Translations under genes and position numbers: made by a program
Part shown: positions 32,933-44,571 of the stretch, in pieces
How the letters are laid out: each line of letters begins with the position of its first letter
How positions within the stretch are numbered: position 1 is the first letter of the stretch
Notes under the pieces: generated by a model
The model's input: only the letters and a program-made list of their open reading frames with translations
The model's database searches: none
Told to the model about the DNA's origin: nothing
Source: Adineta ricciae
Taxonomy: Eukaryota; Rotifera; Eurotatoria; Adinetida; Adinetidae
NCBI GenBank assembly: GCA_905250025.1
Contig: CAJNOJ010000040.1
Location: 1-64,000 of the forward strand
Reading direction: 5' to 3'
Length of the DNA stretch: 64,000 bases

Positions 32933-35900
32933 TTAACTGTTCGTTGATGATACAAGATCAGTTTCAATCATATCATTCAGGCGATGTTCATCAAGTGTAA
33001 TTAAGCCATCGTAAGTAGATTTCGTCGCATTCGGTGCAGTTTCTAAGAGTCGAGAATTGTCTTTGTCGGTATCACTCGAAGTTTGGTATGTTTGACGAAA
33101 GAATATTCTTCGTGCAGATGATGACGACGACGAAACATGATATTGATCATTTTGTGAAGGAATTGAATAACGACCGACGCCGACAGTTTCGGGCCAATAC
33201 AGTTGTTTCATTTGAACTTTGTTGAGTAAACATAAACTAACTGCGCGAGCAACGTGCTTTGACTTTGTTAAACTAGAATTGAGATCGCAAATCAAGACTG
33301 TTCAGAAGATATCAACAAATCTTACGGATAGTTTTGGATCGATTCTATACTACTATGCTCATGATCATCATCCTCTTCTGTGTCTTCATCTTCTCTATCC
33401 GATATGATCAAACGATCGAGTTCGACTGTTTCCGAATCTAAATATTGCAAATTGTAACATATTTCCTCCTTAATCATTGTTGAATTTCTTACCGGAGAGT
33501 GTGTCCTTTCTTATCTGTGGATTATTTAGTTCTTCGCATAAACGAGCGATTGTTTGTTCTTGCTAAAAACAAAACAAAAACTCATTTTATTATGTGAATT
33601 CTGTCGAATACCATGGCCAAAACTAATTTTAAATCGTGGTTATCTGCCAAAGCGGCGTTCAATTGTTGTTTCGTAACGACAGCTGAACGCTTGGCTCTGT
33701 CATGAAAACGACTTGTTACTCTTGGTTGTCTTTTTCTTGAATGTGGATCACGATAGACTTCGACAATCTAAATTCAGTCCATACATACGTCTATTCCCTG
33801 GATTTTATCTGAGTAGTTCTTACTTTAGGAACAAATACTAAACAAACTGTAGCCGTGGTACATGTGCCAATAAAAAACGCTCGAAGAAAATATGAAAATT
33901 GAATTTGTTCAGAAGGAATAAAAGCAACCAGTGATCCAAGTGTGCAACAGATGAATACAATGTAAACACTTAAACCAATGTAACGTGAGTCATTTAATCC
34001 CGAGATGGTCACATGTCGAGTTTTCCATGCAAGAAATGATCCATAAAACTAATATCAATTTGATCATGCATGAATAGAATGTGAACAAAGAACTTTTCTT
34101 ACCATTAACAAACCTTTGTAGATGATCAAAATAACAAACCATAAACTCATGTTTTTGCTTCGACATGCTTCGCGATAGGGAATAATATCGATATCAGGAT
34201 TACTCTTTGAAGAACAAAGAAGAACAAAGTGATTCGAATGAACTCAGTAGAATCTCAAACTTTTGAACGAATTGGTAAATTATAAATCAATTGTTGATGA
34301 ATTGGATCAAATACTTGCCAAGAAATTAGAAATGTCAAGTCGGTTAAGAGAAGAATACCAACCAATGCAAGTAATCGCGAATCATGAATACCCTAAAACG
34401 TTGATCGTTTTCGTTTTGTCTCTCAATTCTTGTTTTACCTTTTTCGTTATATTAATATTCGTAAATATTGAATGTACTCGCCAAGTCTTACTAAACATTG
34501 AACCAAAAGCTAAGGTAAAACTAATGCATAGTATCCAAACACGAATCTAAACCGCCGAAAGTTTCATTTTACTCTCTACGACAATCTTTCGAGTTTAATT
34601 TACCGGACAAACGATATTCATAATCATTTTCGTGTATGATTTCCTTGCAAACAAAGATGAATTGATACCCATTAGGATAACACTTGCATAAGCTAACATA
34701 CAGCCACATAGAATTAAGTTATTCAACAATGGACTTGACATTCGGATATATCTGAATAGAGAGAAAAAAAACATACTAAAAAACGTTTTCCTTTTCGATT
34801 TTCTACCGATGTGATCGAAATTGAATATTAAAAGTCAGAAAAGCACATGAGATGAACAATCCAATGCCACTGCAGATTGATATAGATATAAATACTGATA
34901 AATACACATGTTGAAATTCGATTGTTTGATTGGTTCGATCCCGCGGTGGACCATTACCTATAGAAATCGATAAAGCAACTTTCGAGCAATTTAAAATAAC
35001 AAACCATGCCACAGAATTGGATTGAGTTTATATAAAGTCGGTGGATCATCTTTCGAATCTGAATTTTTAGCAAGAAAAACTTTCACAACTGTTATATTAC
35101 AATCGTTTTCTTCTTCATAACATGGAATTGAACATGTACCATCGCTCATCTGTCGACATGCTGAAAATCCATCACAAAAATCTTCGTATCATTCAATCTA
35201 CTCTCACTTACCAACGAATTGTTCGACAAGTATCTCACCAATTCGTTCACCATTTGCATATCTCACTCTTCCCTAGAATTCAATCACAAACAACTCGTTT
35301 TCTTCTCACAATTCTACATACAGTAGCACCAATGAAATCGATATCTTGAAAATGTTCTCGAAAGAGTTCAGTACTCGATAGATTATTGACTGATTGAGAA
35401 TAATACAAATATCCCAGACTCCATATGGTATCATAAGCGTAACCATCGAAATATCCTTGCTCGATATTCGAAAAGTTTTTTAAATATTCCAAAACATCAT
35501 TCGATCGATTCTAAAAAACACAACATTCACTCACACACATTGATTTTCCAACGTAAAACTTCTTCATACTTGAGCATCATCGACTGATAAACGTGGTACA
35601 CGCGTTTGCAAAGTTCCATTTATTGCACGAATCAGTTCTTGTTGAGAACAATCACTTGATTCGTACCACCATGCCGATGACGATGGATATCCAAGTATAA
35701 TCCATTGATAACGAGATCCATAGACATGTTCCCGAGCTGCCTGTTGATCATTTTTCATCGTTCAGATAGAATCTTCATGAAAATTCGTTAACTTACATGA
35801 CAAAACATATTAATAGCAATGGTTTGATTGAAATTAGCAATGATTATTCGAACATCACGTTCCTTTGCACAAAGAAATCAATACGAATAGCATTTTGTTA

Positions 35901-37170
35901 TAAACTTGACATAATTACTTTGAAATCTCTCAACAATGACTGAATATATCTTGCATTATCATCGTGCCATTCTGGCCCATGCCGATAAGCCAAACCACGT
36001 GTTAAATTCACTTCAAATTGTCGTACATCCATCACAGTTAAGTTCGAAAAATCATTGGCTACCTGGAAGATATTTAACAGTGTTCATTCAATCTCGACTA
36101 ATCTGTTTGAATTAAACGGAATTCTACTCTGAACGTCACTAGAAGACATGTTCCTACCTAGTAGAATGAGAAATTAATGGAATTTCCTTTTTCGTTTTTG
36201 ATTACGTACGCAAAGGCACAAATTTTAGCACGACACGACTACACAGCAAATCCTCAGTCGAATCCGGACTGTCGTGGAAATTGCACTTTGATCTGAGAGA
36301 ATGCTAAGAAGAATATGCTTATCGATCAGATGCATAATCAATTTCGAAGTGTATACACAGAGGAATATGCGAAAGCACTAATAAGTCAAATCACAAACTG
36401 AAAAGCATCGATGAACTATGTTAATCAAACTAATCTTTCTCTTATTCTTTTTAAGTGTGCCAGAGTGTCTCTGTGTTCTTGAACACCGACATCTAATGAA
36501 ACGAGTTTCTTATACGAACCAGAGTATATCTTGACCCGTGCTGATAAATTAACCCAAATCGTGTCCAATTAAAATATTGTAAAAGTTCCTTACGAACTAA
36601 ATTATGTGCATGATCTGATGGTACAACATGATAAAAATACGGATAACGATCTTTAGCTAACAACGAAAGATCATTATCAGTGAACGAAATCTAAACAAAA
36701 CCATAGATATGCATTCGATGAGAAATATTTGAGAATTTTTACAATAGGCAAATGAAAATAAGTTGCTGTTTCGGAAATGTAACTGAGAACATGTTGACAA
36801 GTATCAGTAAACAAGACATTCAATGATGAAGACTGGTGAAGCATGTCAAAAAATGTTTTTATGCCAGTCCCCACATCACACTAAGAGAAGAGAAGAGAAG
36901 AGATGTCTTATTCGACGATGAGTAATTAAAATTCTTTACTGTAATCATGCTCTCTGTTCCATTCAGATACAACTCGCGGTTGATTTGAGATAACAATTGC
37001 GAATTGACTTGTTCAAGGGCGAAATGTACCGATGGATAATGCGAATGTGTAAATAAACTTCGCAGAACGATACGTTGTCGATTGACATTTCCTGGAAAGG
37101 AACATTCATCAACATGTACATAAGACAGGAAAATAACCAGAAGAAATAATCGAAATGATTTGGTTCCCAT
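32933..37170 (-). CDS. GABA-B-type class C G-protein-coupled receptor
   Basis: Nineteen exons on the minus strand, introns mostly 45-60 bases, give about 955 residues, the size of GABA-B subunits. A signal peptide is followed by a Venus-flytrap ligand-binding domain: LHQ-type segments after CDVGTGIKTFF, YPYFYHVVPSDHAHN, YQWIILGYPSSSAWW, AYDTIWSLGYL and GRVRYANGERIG. The stretch GNGPPRDRT leads into seven helices with SSPLLNNLILCG, FGSMFSKTWRVHSIF and a cytoplasmic basic/coiled segment with QEQTIARLCEEL. Several of these motifs are closer to GABA-B2 than to GABA-B1, and the position of the GABA-contacting Ser of B1 appears not to be Ser (CQHVLS). So it could be a GABBR2-like partner or a receptor for another ligand. 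It signals through Gi/o in known animals. Confidence 0.85.
36884..36905. repeat. AGAAG short tandem repeat in receptor intron
   Basis: About four AGAAG units on the plus strand form the TCTTC polypyrimidine tract directly before the exon 2 acceptor of the receptor gene. Length change here could affect splicing. Confidence 0.7.
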
Positions 37171-39338
37171 TCATTTCAATTCAACTCATCTATCTACACG
37201 AGAAAAGTAAATCAATATATGGATCGAAATATTTTGCTTACTCATACACGAGAGAGAGAGAGAGAGAGAGATCAAACAGAATGAATATAGAATGATATTT
37301 ATAGAACATCGGATGGTTCTCTTCTTGCATTCATCTTTTCTTACATCAACTTGTTTTCATTCGCCCCAACATTATCTAATCGGCAGATTTGTTCTACATT
37401 TTGCCAATCTTTCGGTATTTTCCTATTCACTGAAAAACATTTCGCTTTGTCCTTTTCCCTACCATACAATCAATCAATTATGAACCTGAACAATACGAAT
37501 GAAAGCACTTGAATCAAAGCGGGATGATACCATAAGTGCATCGAATCAGAAGTATTTGAATACTTCTCGCTGATGAAAACAAATGATAAAAATAGAATAC
37601 GAACTATTTTAGTGATTGTTGATGGCATTATCGTCGATCTCCGTACACTTAGATTTTGCGCTTTCTTTCAAGAATCGCTGTCGGTAGTCGGAAGAAATGA
37701 GAATAGAATATAAAATATTTTAATAAAGAAAAATGTCTAGGAGTTGATGAGTCGAAGAAAACGCCATGGGTTGGCAGAAGACAATGCATTATTCGCGTTG
37801 ACTAATCGCATCTTTATGAAGTGAGCTTCTCGTCATTACTCTTCAGCTAGGCAAATTTGTAGAAACATGAGTTGACAGTCGGTTTCCTGTCGGAGTTAAT
37901 AAATATATATAGCTACTTCCATTGTCTTACTCGTTTTATTTGACGTTGTAACATGTTTAAAAGCTAAAAATAAGGTTTTAAACCATAGGTTAATTGACAT
38001 CTTTTTTTTTTCTTCTCAACTAATCCTCATAAAAAAGACCAAAGATTTCTCATTAAGGGTATAGAAGAGAAGGAAAACTGATTGATTACTTGTTCAAACA
38101 TGTGGCATAAATCGATGAGATTATATGACGGATAAACCACCAAAGATAGATGGTAAATTCAACTAACTCAATACAACTCTAGATTAGATCTTTGTCGTCT
38201 CTCTTGACAGTCTCGGAATGTGTTTACGACGCAAGTGAATCCATTTGTGAAAGAAAGATAGAAACTGTGATTATTACTCGTGGACGGAGGGGAAAATCGT
38301 TTGATGAAATCTATAAAAGAATGACAAATAAACTATGCTAAGTGTCTCTCAGTTTTCTTTTTTGATAGAAAAAATGTTTTCCAAATGTAAATAATTCTAA
38401 TCATAGACGCGAATAAAAACAACATTTGACGAACAATTTCTCGCGAGAGAGAACTCTCGAATATGAACATTTCTAATAGCACTACGAATAGCAACAGGGA
38501 CATGAGTAGAGAACAAATTCAATTAGCAAATTTGGACGATGTTAATACGAAATAGAACTGGGTTTATCGATAATATAATCAAAATACACAATGAAATGTT
38601 ATGATTAGATAGTTAATCAAGCCGATAGTTGCACGAAAAATGTTGATGTCCTCGTTAGGAAGATTCCAAACTGATGAAAACACAGTAAGATGGAAGAAAA
38701 AAACAACAAGTTTCTGACGAGATATGTGCGATTTACTTGGCAACTAGACGTAATTAGTTTTTCTCTATGGAGATTTGTTTGAAAGTAGATTTAGTCTGGA
38801 ATTGTCTCGAAAGATTTGCATTTTTTTTTGACTGAGATTTAAAATATCTGGAATGACGTTCTATTAATGTTCCTGCAATACTTGCACAGTTCATTCGATC
38901 CTTCTAATTATATCGACAAAACTAAAGACTGATAATTATTTTTAGAGGAAATCCGATAGGACTGGAAAATCTTCTTCTCTGCACGTTTAATTGTCAATAT
39001 CATATGCAGTTCTCATCGATGTACTGGTCTCAAATGATCAGGCCGTGCTATTAGGAGATTAACACAAGTCGTATTATTGACGGAAATTTATTAAAAACCT
39101 TTTGAGAACATATATGCAAAGCGAGTGTGTGTGTGTGTGCACTTGTTTGAACAGATGTCGCTTATTTCAATTGATCAGAGTATGACAATGATGGTACGCG
39201 ATGAGTCATTTGAAAGAGAAAAATTTTGTCTGTCGTCGTTTTTCTTTTCATTCATTGAGTTCGCTTGTTTGAAAGTCCATACATTATCATTTGGAAACGA
39301 AACTTCGCGAGAGTTATTCAAAATTTTCGTTGTTTTGT
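37171..39338. other. Intergenic between divergent receptor and PGAP2IP genes
   Basis: About 2.2 kb with no supported gene. It contains a GA repeat at 37250-37270 close to the receptor start and a GT repeat at 39125-39138. It should hold both divergent promoters; no TATA box with convincing position was noticed. Confidence 0.5.
37250..37270. repeat. GA dinucleotide repeat near receptor 5' end
   Basis: About ten GA units, 80-100 bases upstream of the receptor start codon, in the likely promoter or 5' UTR. Confidence 0.85.
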
Positions 39339-39374
39339 AGTTCCGCTTCATTGACCGAAGAACGAATCTTACAG

Positions 39375-42300
39375 ATGGATGAAAGTACTCTTCGTTCAAG
39401 GCAAAAGAAATCAAGTGAAACTAGCGATCAAGATAAAGACCCAATGCTCATTAAAAAACGCAAACAAACGTCGGAAAATTATGAGTTTGGTGATGTTCAA
39501 AAGATTCCTAACAACATACGAGATATCATGGAAAAGAACTTTTCTCGTATATTCGCGTGGGAGTTATATTTTGGTGCGACTTTTGTTTGTATCTTTTAAT
39601 TGAAATTTACGAATTTATTCTAGGATATATTTTTTGGACGATTTTCTTCGGTATTGGCCCAATGGTGATGTTCTTTCCCATGGTCAAATTGGCTATTGAC
39701 GGTTATGAAATCTTGATTCTTTGCTTAGCAAGTCCGATCATACTTAGTTCTTCAATTATTAGAAATATTGCTGAGGTACCAATTTCGTAGGATCAGGTTT
39801 TCGTTTGTAAATCGTGTTTATAGAGCACTGTGGGCAAATTAATAACTCGGATCATTATCATCATTAGTTTACTATCGTTTCAATTTGAAAATCCTGTTCT
39901 ACGATTGTTCATACTTTCAATAGGAACTGGCGCTGCTATGATTGATCTTTGTACGAGTCTCAGTGCACGATATCATTCATACCGGTAGATTTTGTGATGA
40001 AAAAGTAGGAAGAATGGAAAAGTTTATGTTGTATTTAGATCAATCATTGTTTGGACATTGACGATCAGTTTGTTCTACTTTCTCAGTCTTCGCGTTTGTT
40101 TTAAAAGTATAATGCCAGCTTGGTCAGGTGTTCTTGCCAACGTAGTACATGTCATAATTGGATTTCTTGTCATTGTTGATCAATTTATGCGGGGTAAACT
40201 TTCGATTTTCTACACCTAAAAACTTTTATGTCGCTTTCTAGACAATACCATGTGGCAACTACTTCCATCGATCTCGCTTACTGCAACTCCACACACATCT
40301 TCACTTGGTAGGATATGAAAGCTTTTTCTGTGGTTCGCTCGTACTGATGTTCATCGCAGGTTTCAATCCATTACGATCAGCACCACACGAAAGTGTTTTA
40401 CAACCACATTGGTTATTACTTTCGATTGGATTTGGTAGTCTATTATTTAATCTGCATTGGGTATTTGGTGATCTATCAGTTGTGAGTCGATGGGCTTCGA
40501 ATGGCTTTCCAGATCAAGCACCGGAACCGATCCCATACGGGTAAATTACGCGAATCTGGAGTAAAATTGTAACTGAAGAGATTTGTCATTTATAGACTTC
40601 TCGTTTGGATTGGTTTATTTGGTGGTGTATTAACCATCAATCGTCTCAGCATCGTTACAAATCGATGGTGGGCATCAATCGGATTTGTTGGTTATGGTTT
40701 ATTATATTTCAATCGTGGAAATGTTGCATTTGCTGGTACAACGAAGCTTTCATACTCGAACTTTGATTTCATTCTTTACATAGGTGGTGTTGCACTAAGT
40801 TTATTCATTGGATCTGTCATTCCATTGATATTCGACAAAGTTGCTCGTGGCCTTTCGTCGCGTATCGTTGTCATCGGTGCTTTTGTCTACATTCTTCATG
40901 TTTTGTATGCTGTTTGGACAAGTGCTTATAATTTCGTTCCGTTTGGTGGAACATTATTACGAGAAACATCTCACGTTTTGGTATTCTTCAACTTTCTCGG
41001 CATTTATTTTGGCGTTTACACTGCTAGTAAGTTCATTTCTGCAATTTACTTTCAATTAGACGTGAACATTTTCTTCTCTCAGAGCCTAACTTAGGAACAT
41101 ATATACGTGGGTACATTTCGTCGATTAGTTTACCAAATCGTCGGATTTGGTCACGTAAGAGAATTTAAAATTGCTTGGTAACAATAAGCATAGTCATTGT
41201 TGGAAATTTAGTCTTTGGTATTGCCTTTATTATTGCGTGTGCTGGTACTTTTTCACGTTTTCTTAATTTACCATCGAAATCATTACGTCTATCAGAAGAT
41301 GTTCGTTTCTTTCTTTTTCACATTATTGATCTATGATCTCATTCCTGTTCTTCTTAAAATAGCCAACTCATATCTCTGCTGCTATTTGGACAGTGCACTT
41401 CGGCTATGACAATGACGCACGACCAAGTCTGGATCGTGCTGCAGCTGTTCTTGCTGATACAAGTAGATAAGCGAGTTGTGATTTTTTATGTTTTTCGACA
41501 ATGCGTTGATTTAGATGCGGATGTTATCGGTCTGTTGGAAACAGATTCAGCAAAACCATTCTTTGGAAATAATGATTTGACATCGTATCTTGGAGAAAAA
41601 TTGCATATGTTTACGGACTTCGGTCCATCAACAAAAGATCATACTTGGGGGTAAGGACAATTCACATTCAAGTTCGAAATCTTCACATAGGCATTTAGTT
41701 GTATTATTCTTTCTAAATATCCAATTGTTCGATCGGTGCATTACTTATTACCATCACCCGAAGGTAAGAGTTTCTGCGGAGATCAAACTGGTCACGTATC
41801 TCCGATAAATTCAGGTGAACTTGCGCCGGCTATACTTGCAACAGTTCAAACAGCAAGCAAATTAGTCGATGTACTCGTCGTTCACATGGGCAATGATCGA
41901 GATGATTTAGATCGAAAACTACAAGCTGAAAAACTACGAGAGATTATGGCAAATAGGTGAAATTATTCTTCGTTAAATTATTCACATGTGCTAAGAATTC
42001 TGTTCTATTCATAGTACTAATCCATTGATTTTCCTCGGCTATGTCACATCGCAACCATTCAGTCGAGATTATCAGGTGTTAACTTCAGCTGCAAAGGACA
42101 TCGATGCCACTGACCGCGATCGGTGGTGTGAATATATTCTATACAAAAACTTCATTCGGTAAATCTGAATTTCATCCAGGTTTATCAATAACAAAATAAA
42201 ACAATTGTATTTTAGTGCGGGTTATGCACGAATCACACATGCTGGTCTGACTGACACAGAAATTCAGATGGCTAAATTCAAGTTCCCGACTAATGCAGAT

Positions 42301-42576
42301 TTCAATGATCATCCAGTTTTAGTGACTGATCCATCCGCTGTCACTGACCAATCAGTTCTTTTCAATTCAAAGTAAGCAGTGCAGTCTAGAGACACGTATA
42401 ATTAGTTTGTGTTTTCGAGTAGATTCGGCTCATTCTATCGAGGCCATGGACGCTTCAATACTCATCGCTTTCACATGGATACACCTGTATGTGTTTTTTT
42501 TCTTCTATTGTCATTATTGTACATAGTTTCACATTTTTAGAAATATTTTCTTCCCAACGGACCTAAAACCAAATAA
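39375..42576 (+). CDS. PGAP2IP: PGAP2-interacting protein / CWH43-like
   Basis: Eighteen exons, beginning 39375-39573 and 39624-39775 and ending 42216-42371, 42423-42486 and 42541-42576, join with consistent phases into 772 residues. A hydrophilic Lys-rich N-terminus precedes a multi-pass membrane region (about a dozen helices, residues 65-440). The C-terminal half is the endonuclease/exonuclease/phosphatase-like domain of CWH43: [110 protein letters not shown] and RFHMDTPKYFLP. In yeast and animals this protein remodels the lipid part of GPI anchors. At the 41651-41698 intron the second of two TAG acceptors was needed to keep the frame. Confidence 0.88.
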
Positions 42577-42952
42577 TCATTTGATCAAAACGACTGTGAT
42601 GACATACTGAAGATATCTATTCTGGCTTTCTTCAATCAAAACTCTATTTCTCTATTTGTGAAAGATATACGTGCAACACACCTTTTTCTATACTTGCTGT
42701 TTCGTCTATATTTCGACTAAAAATATAATCTTTCTGAAGCAACAAACAGATTTTGGTTTTTTTTCCTGCAGTTTACAACATCTATGACATTGCCTAATCA
42801 ATATTTGCTACTTGATACAATTAACAATCTAGTTTTTCATATTCGAATAAACTGATAACCTTCACACAAACGATATTTATTATTTGTTCATGATAAATAA
42901 GCCTTCGTTTAAGACGAACGAGGGAGTAATAACTTGCAAATAACTGGATCAT
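42577..42952. other. Convergent 3' ends of PGAP2IP and EF-hand genes
   Basis: AT-rich sequence without open frames, probably both 3' UTRs. It contains AATAAA-type words on both strands. Confidence 0.5.
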
Positions 42953-43852
42953 TCATACATCTAATACAGAGAAGAAAGCAATGCTGATATTGTTTTTAGG
43001 AATCGAATTATCATACCCAGTCACAAATTCTTCTTTGCTTAATTTTTTGTCACCACTCATATCTAATTTAGCAATGATTTCTTTTGCACGTTTCTTCGGA
43101 TCCCAATCGCCTTTTTGTTCTGTAATACCAGCACGATCGTACTAAAACGACATTAAACAGCTGAGCCAAATGAGGGAAGATCGCGGCAATAATCTTTACC
43201 ATGGCGGATATCAAATTCGTCAGTTCTTTCTTGTCGATTTTTCCATCTTCCGAATCATCCCATCTAGATAAACAAGTATTTAATCGAATTAAACATCAAT
43301 CACTTATATTTACAAATCAAACACAAATTCAAGTCTCTTTTCTAAACTTCCCAATTGATTGCGAATAGCAATCAACGCCAAAAGTTCGTTAAAATCAATC
43401 GTACCATCCTCATTTACATCAATTCGATCAAATAAATCTCTAAAGATTGTTCATCGAATGATGTTACTAACAAAAAGTTTTCATCTTACTCAACATTCCC
43501 TTGTTCTTGAGGATGCACCTTCGCATAATAATCGATGAATGATTTCTTGTCCAATTGACCAGATGGATACTCACGGAGAAAGTCCTGAAAATTAGATGTT
43601 CACACCGGACTGATCTACAAAACATTGACTCACTGCATGCCATCGTTGAATTTCTGTTTTACAAACAAAAAGTTCTTATTAACAACTCTCACACTAAAAA
43701 AAACCAACGTTACCTTCTTCGTTAAGTTTAGCATTTGCAGATAATAAATCACATTCTAAAGGAGGCGACCGATAATATATTTTAAAATGCGCTTTTTTTA
43801 GGGTCGTACCGCGTGGTGTTAACTCACAGCCAGTTCGATTTTTTCTTGGCAT
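42953..43852 (-). CDS. Neuronal calcium sensor-like EF-hand protein
   Basis: Six exons on the minus strand (43852-43714, 43653-43634, 43584-43490, 43439-43314, 43263-43200, 43141-42953) encode 210 residues. The layout follows the recoverin/NCS family: IQRWHADFLREYPSGQL, where the family has a degenerate first EF-hand with PSG, then an EF-hand DVNEDGTIDFNE, a second DDSEDGKIDKKE and a third DMSGDKKLSKEE. The first two loops keep acidic residues at the Ca-binding positions; the last is shorter of acidic groups. The N-terminus is basic and does not start with the MGxxxS myristoylation signal usual in this family, so membrane switching may be absent. It is probably a cytosolic calcium sensor. Confidence 0.8.
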
Positions 43853-44571
43853 TGTTTCGATTGTACTTGTCGATATTCTCGTACGAAACAGAACCTGAAA
43901 TAAATCGAAAATGACAGTGCTTTTTTGTATGAATTGAGGAACGAACAAGAGTAAAATAAAATAAAATCAACTAATCCAGCTGATATATATATATATAGGC
44001 TGTAGGTATTAATCATTCAAAGCTTCAGTATGTCTTCCGCGTCATCCAAACTTGTGTTTCAAACTGACAGGAAGAAAAATGTCTGCACTGCATTGTTAAG
44101 AACAATTTTTCTTTGCGAAGTTTGTTGGTATCTCCAAGACAATTTCCTACGATGACGTCATTGACAATCTCGTTTACTTTTCTCAATATAAATAATATAT
44201 AAATTGATGTTCTCGTGAGTTTTTCAAAAAGCGGAACCTAGGCTCGGAAAAGTGTAAAGATTTTTTCCTGAAACACTCCGTATATTGTGTTCCTGATGAA
44301 TCAGCATGTGCTAAAGAAAAGAGCAGAATGAAATATTCGTTCTTGAAAGTTTGATATATTTGTATACAAAAAGAAGAAGCATACACATGCAAGAGAAAAA
44401 GAGAAGCTTGAAAGAAATCCAATTCACGTCATTAGAACTAGCAAAATGTTTAATGCAACGAATAATCTAATGTTCACTGTTGATTGACGGAAAAAGAACA
44501 ACAACAGAATAAATAGTCACTGATAAACATGCTGAACAAGGATAATATGTAGAAAGAGAAGGAGAAAGTGT
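43853..44571. other. Intergenic between EF-hand and spectrin-repeat genes
   Basis: Includes a TA repeat near 43981-43998 (TATATATATATATATA) that may be the promoter TATA of the EF-hand gene. A hydrophobic minus-strand frame at 44183-44422 lies just downstream of the spectrin-repeat stop; see findings for the possibility that it is an alternative last exon. Confidence 0.4.
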
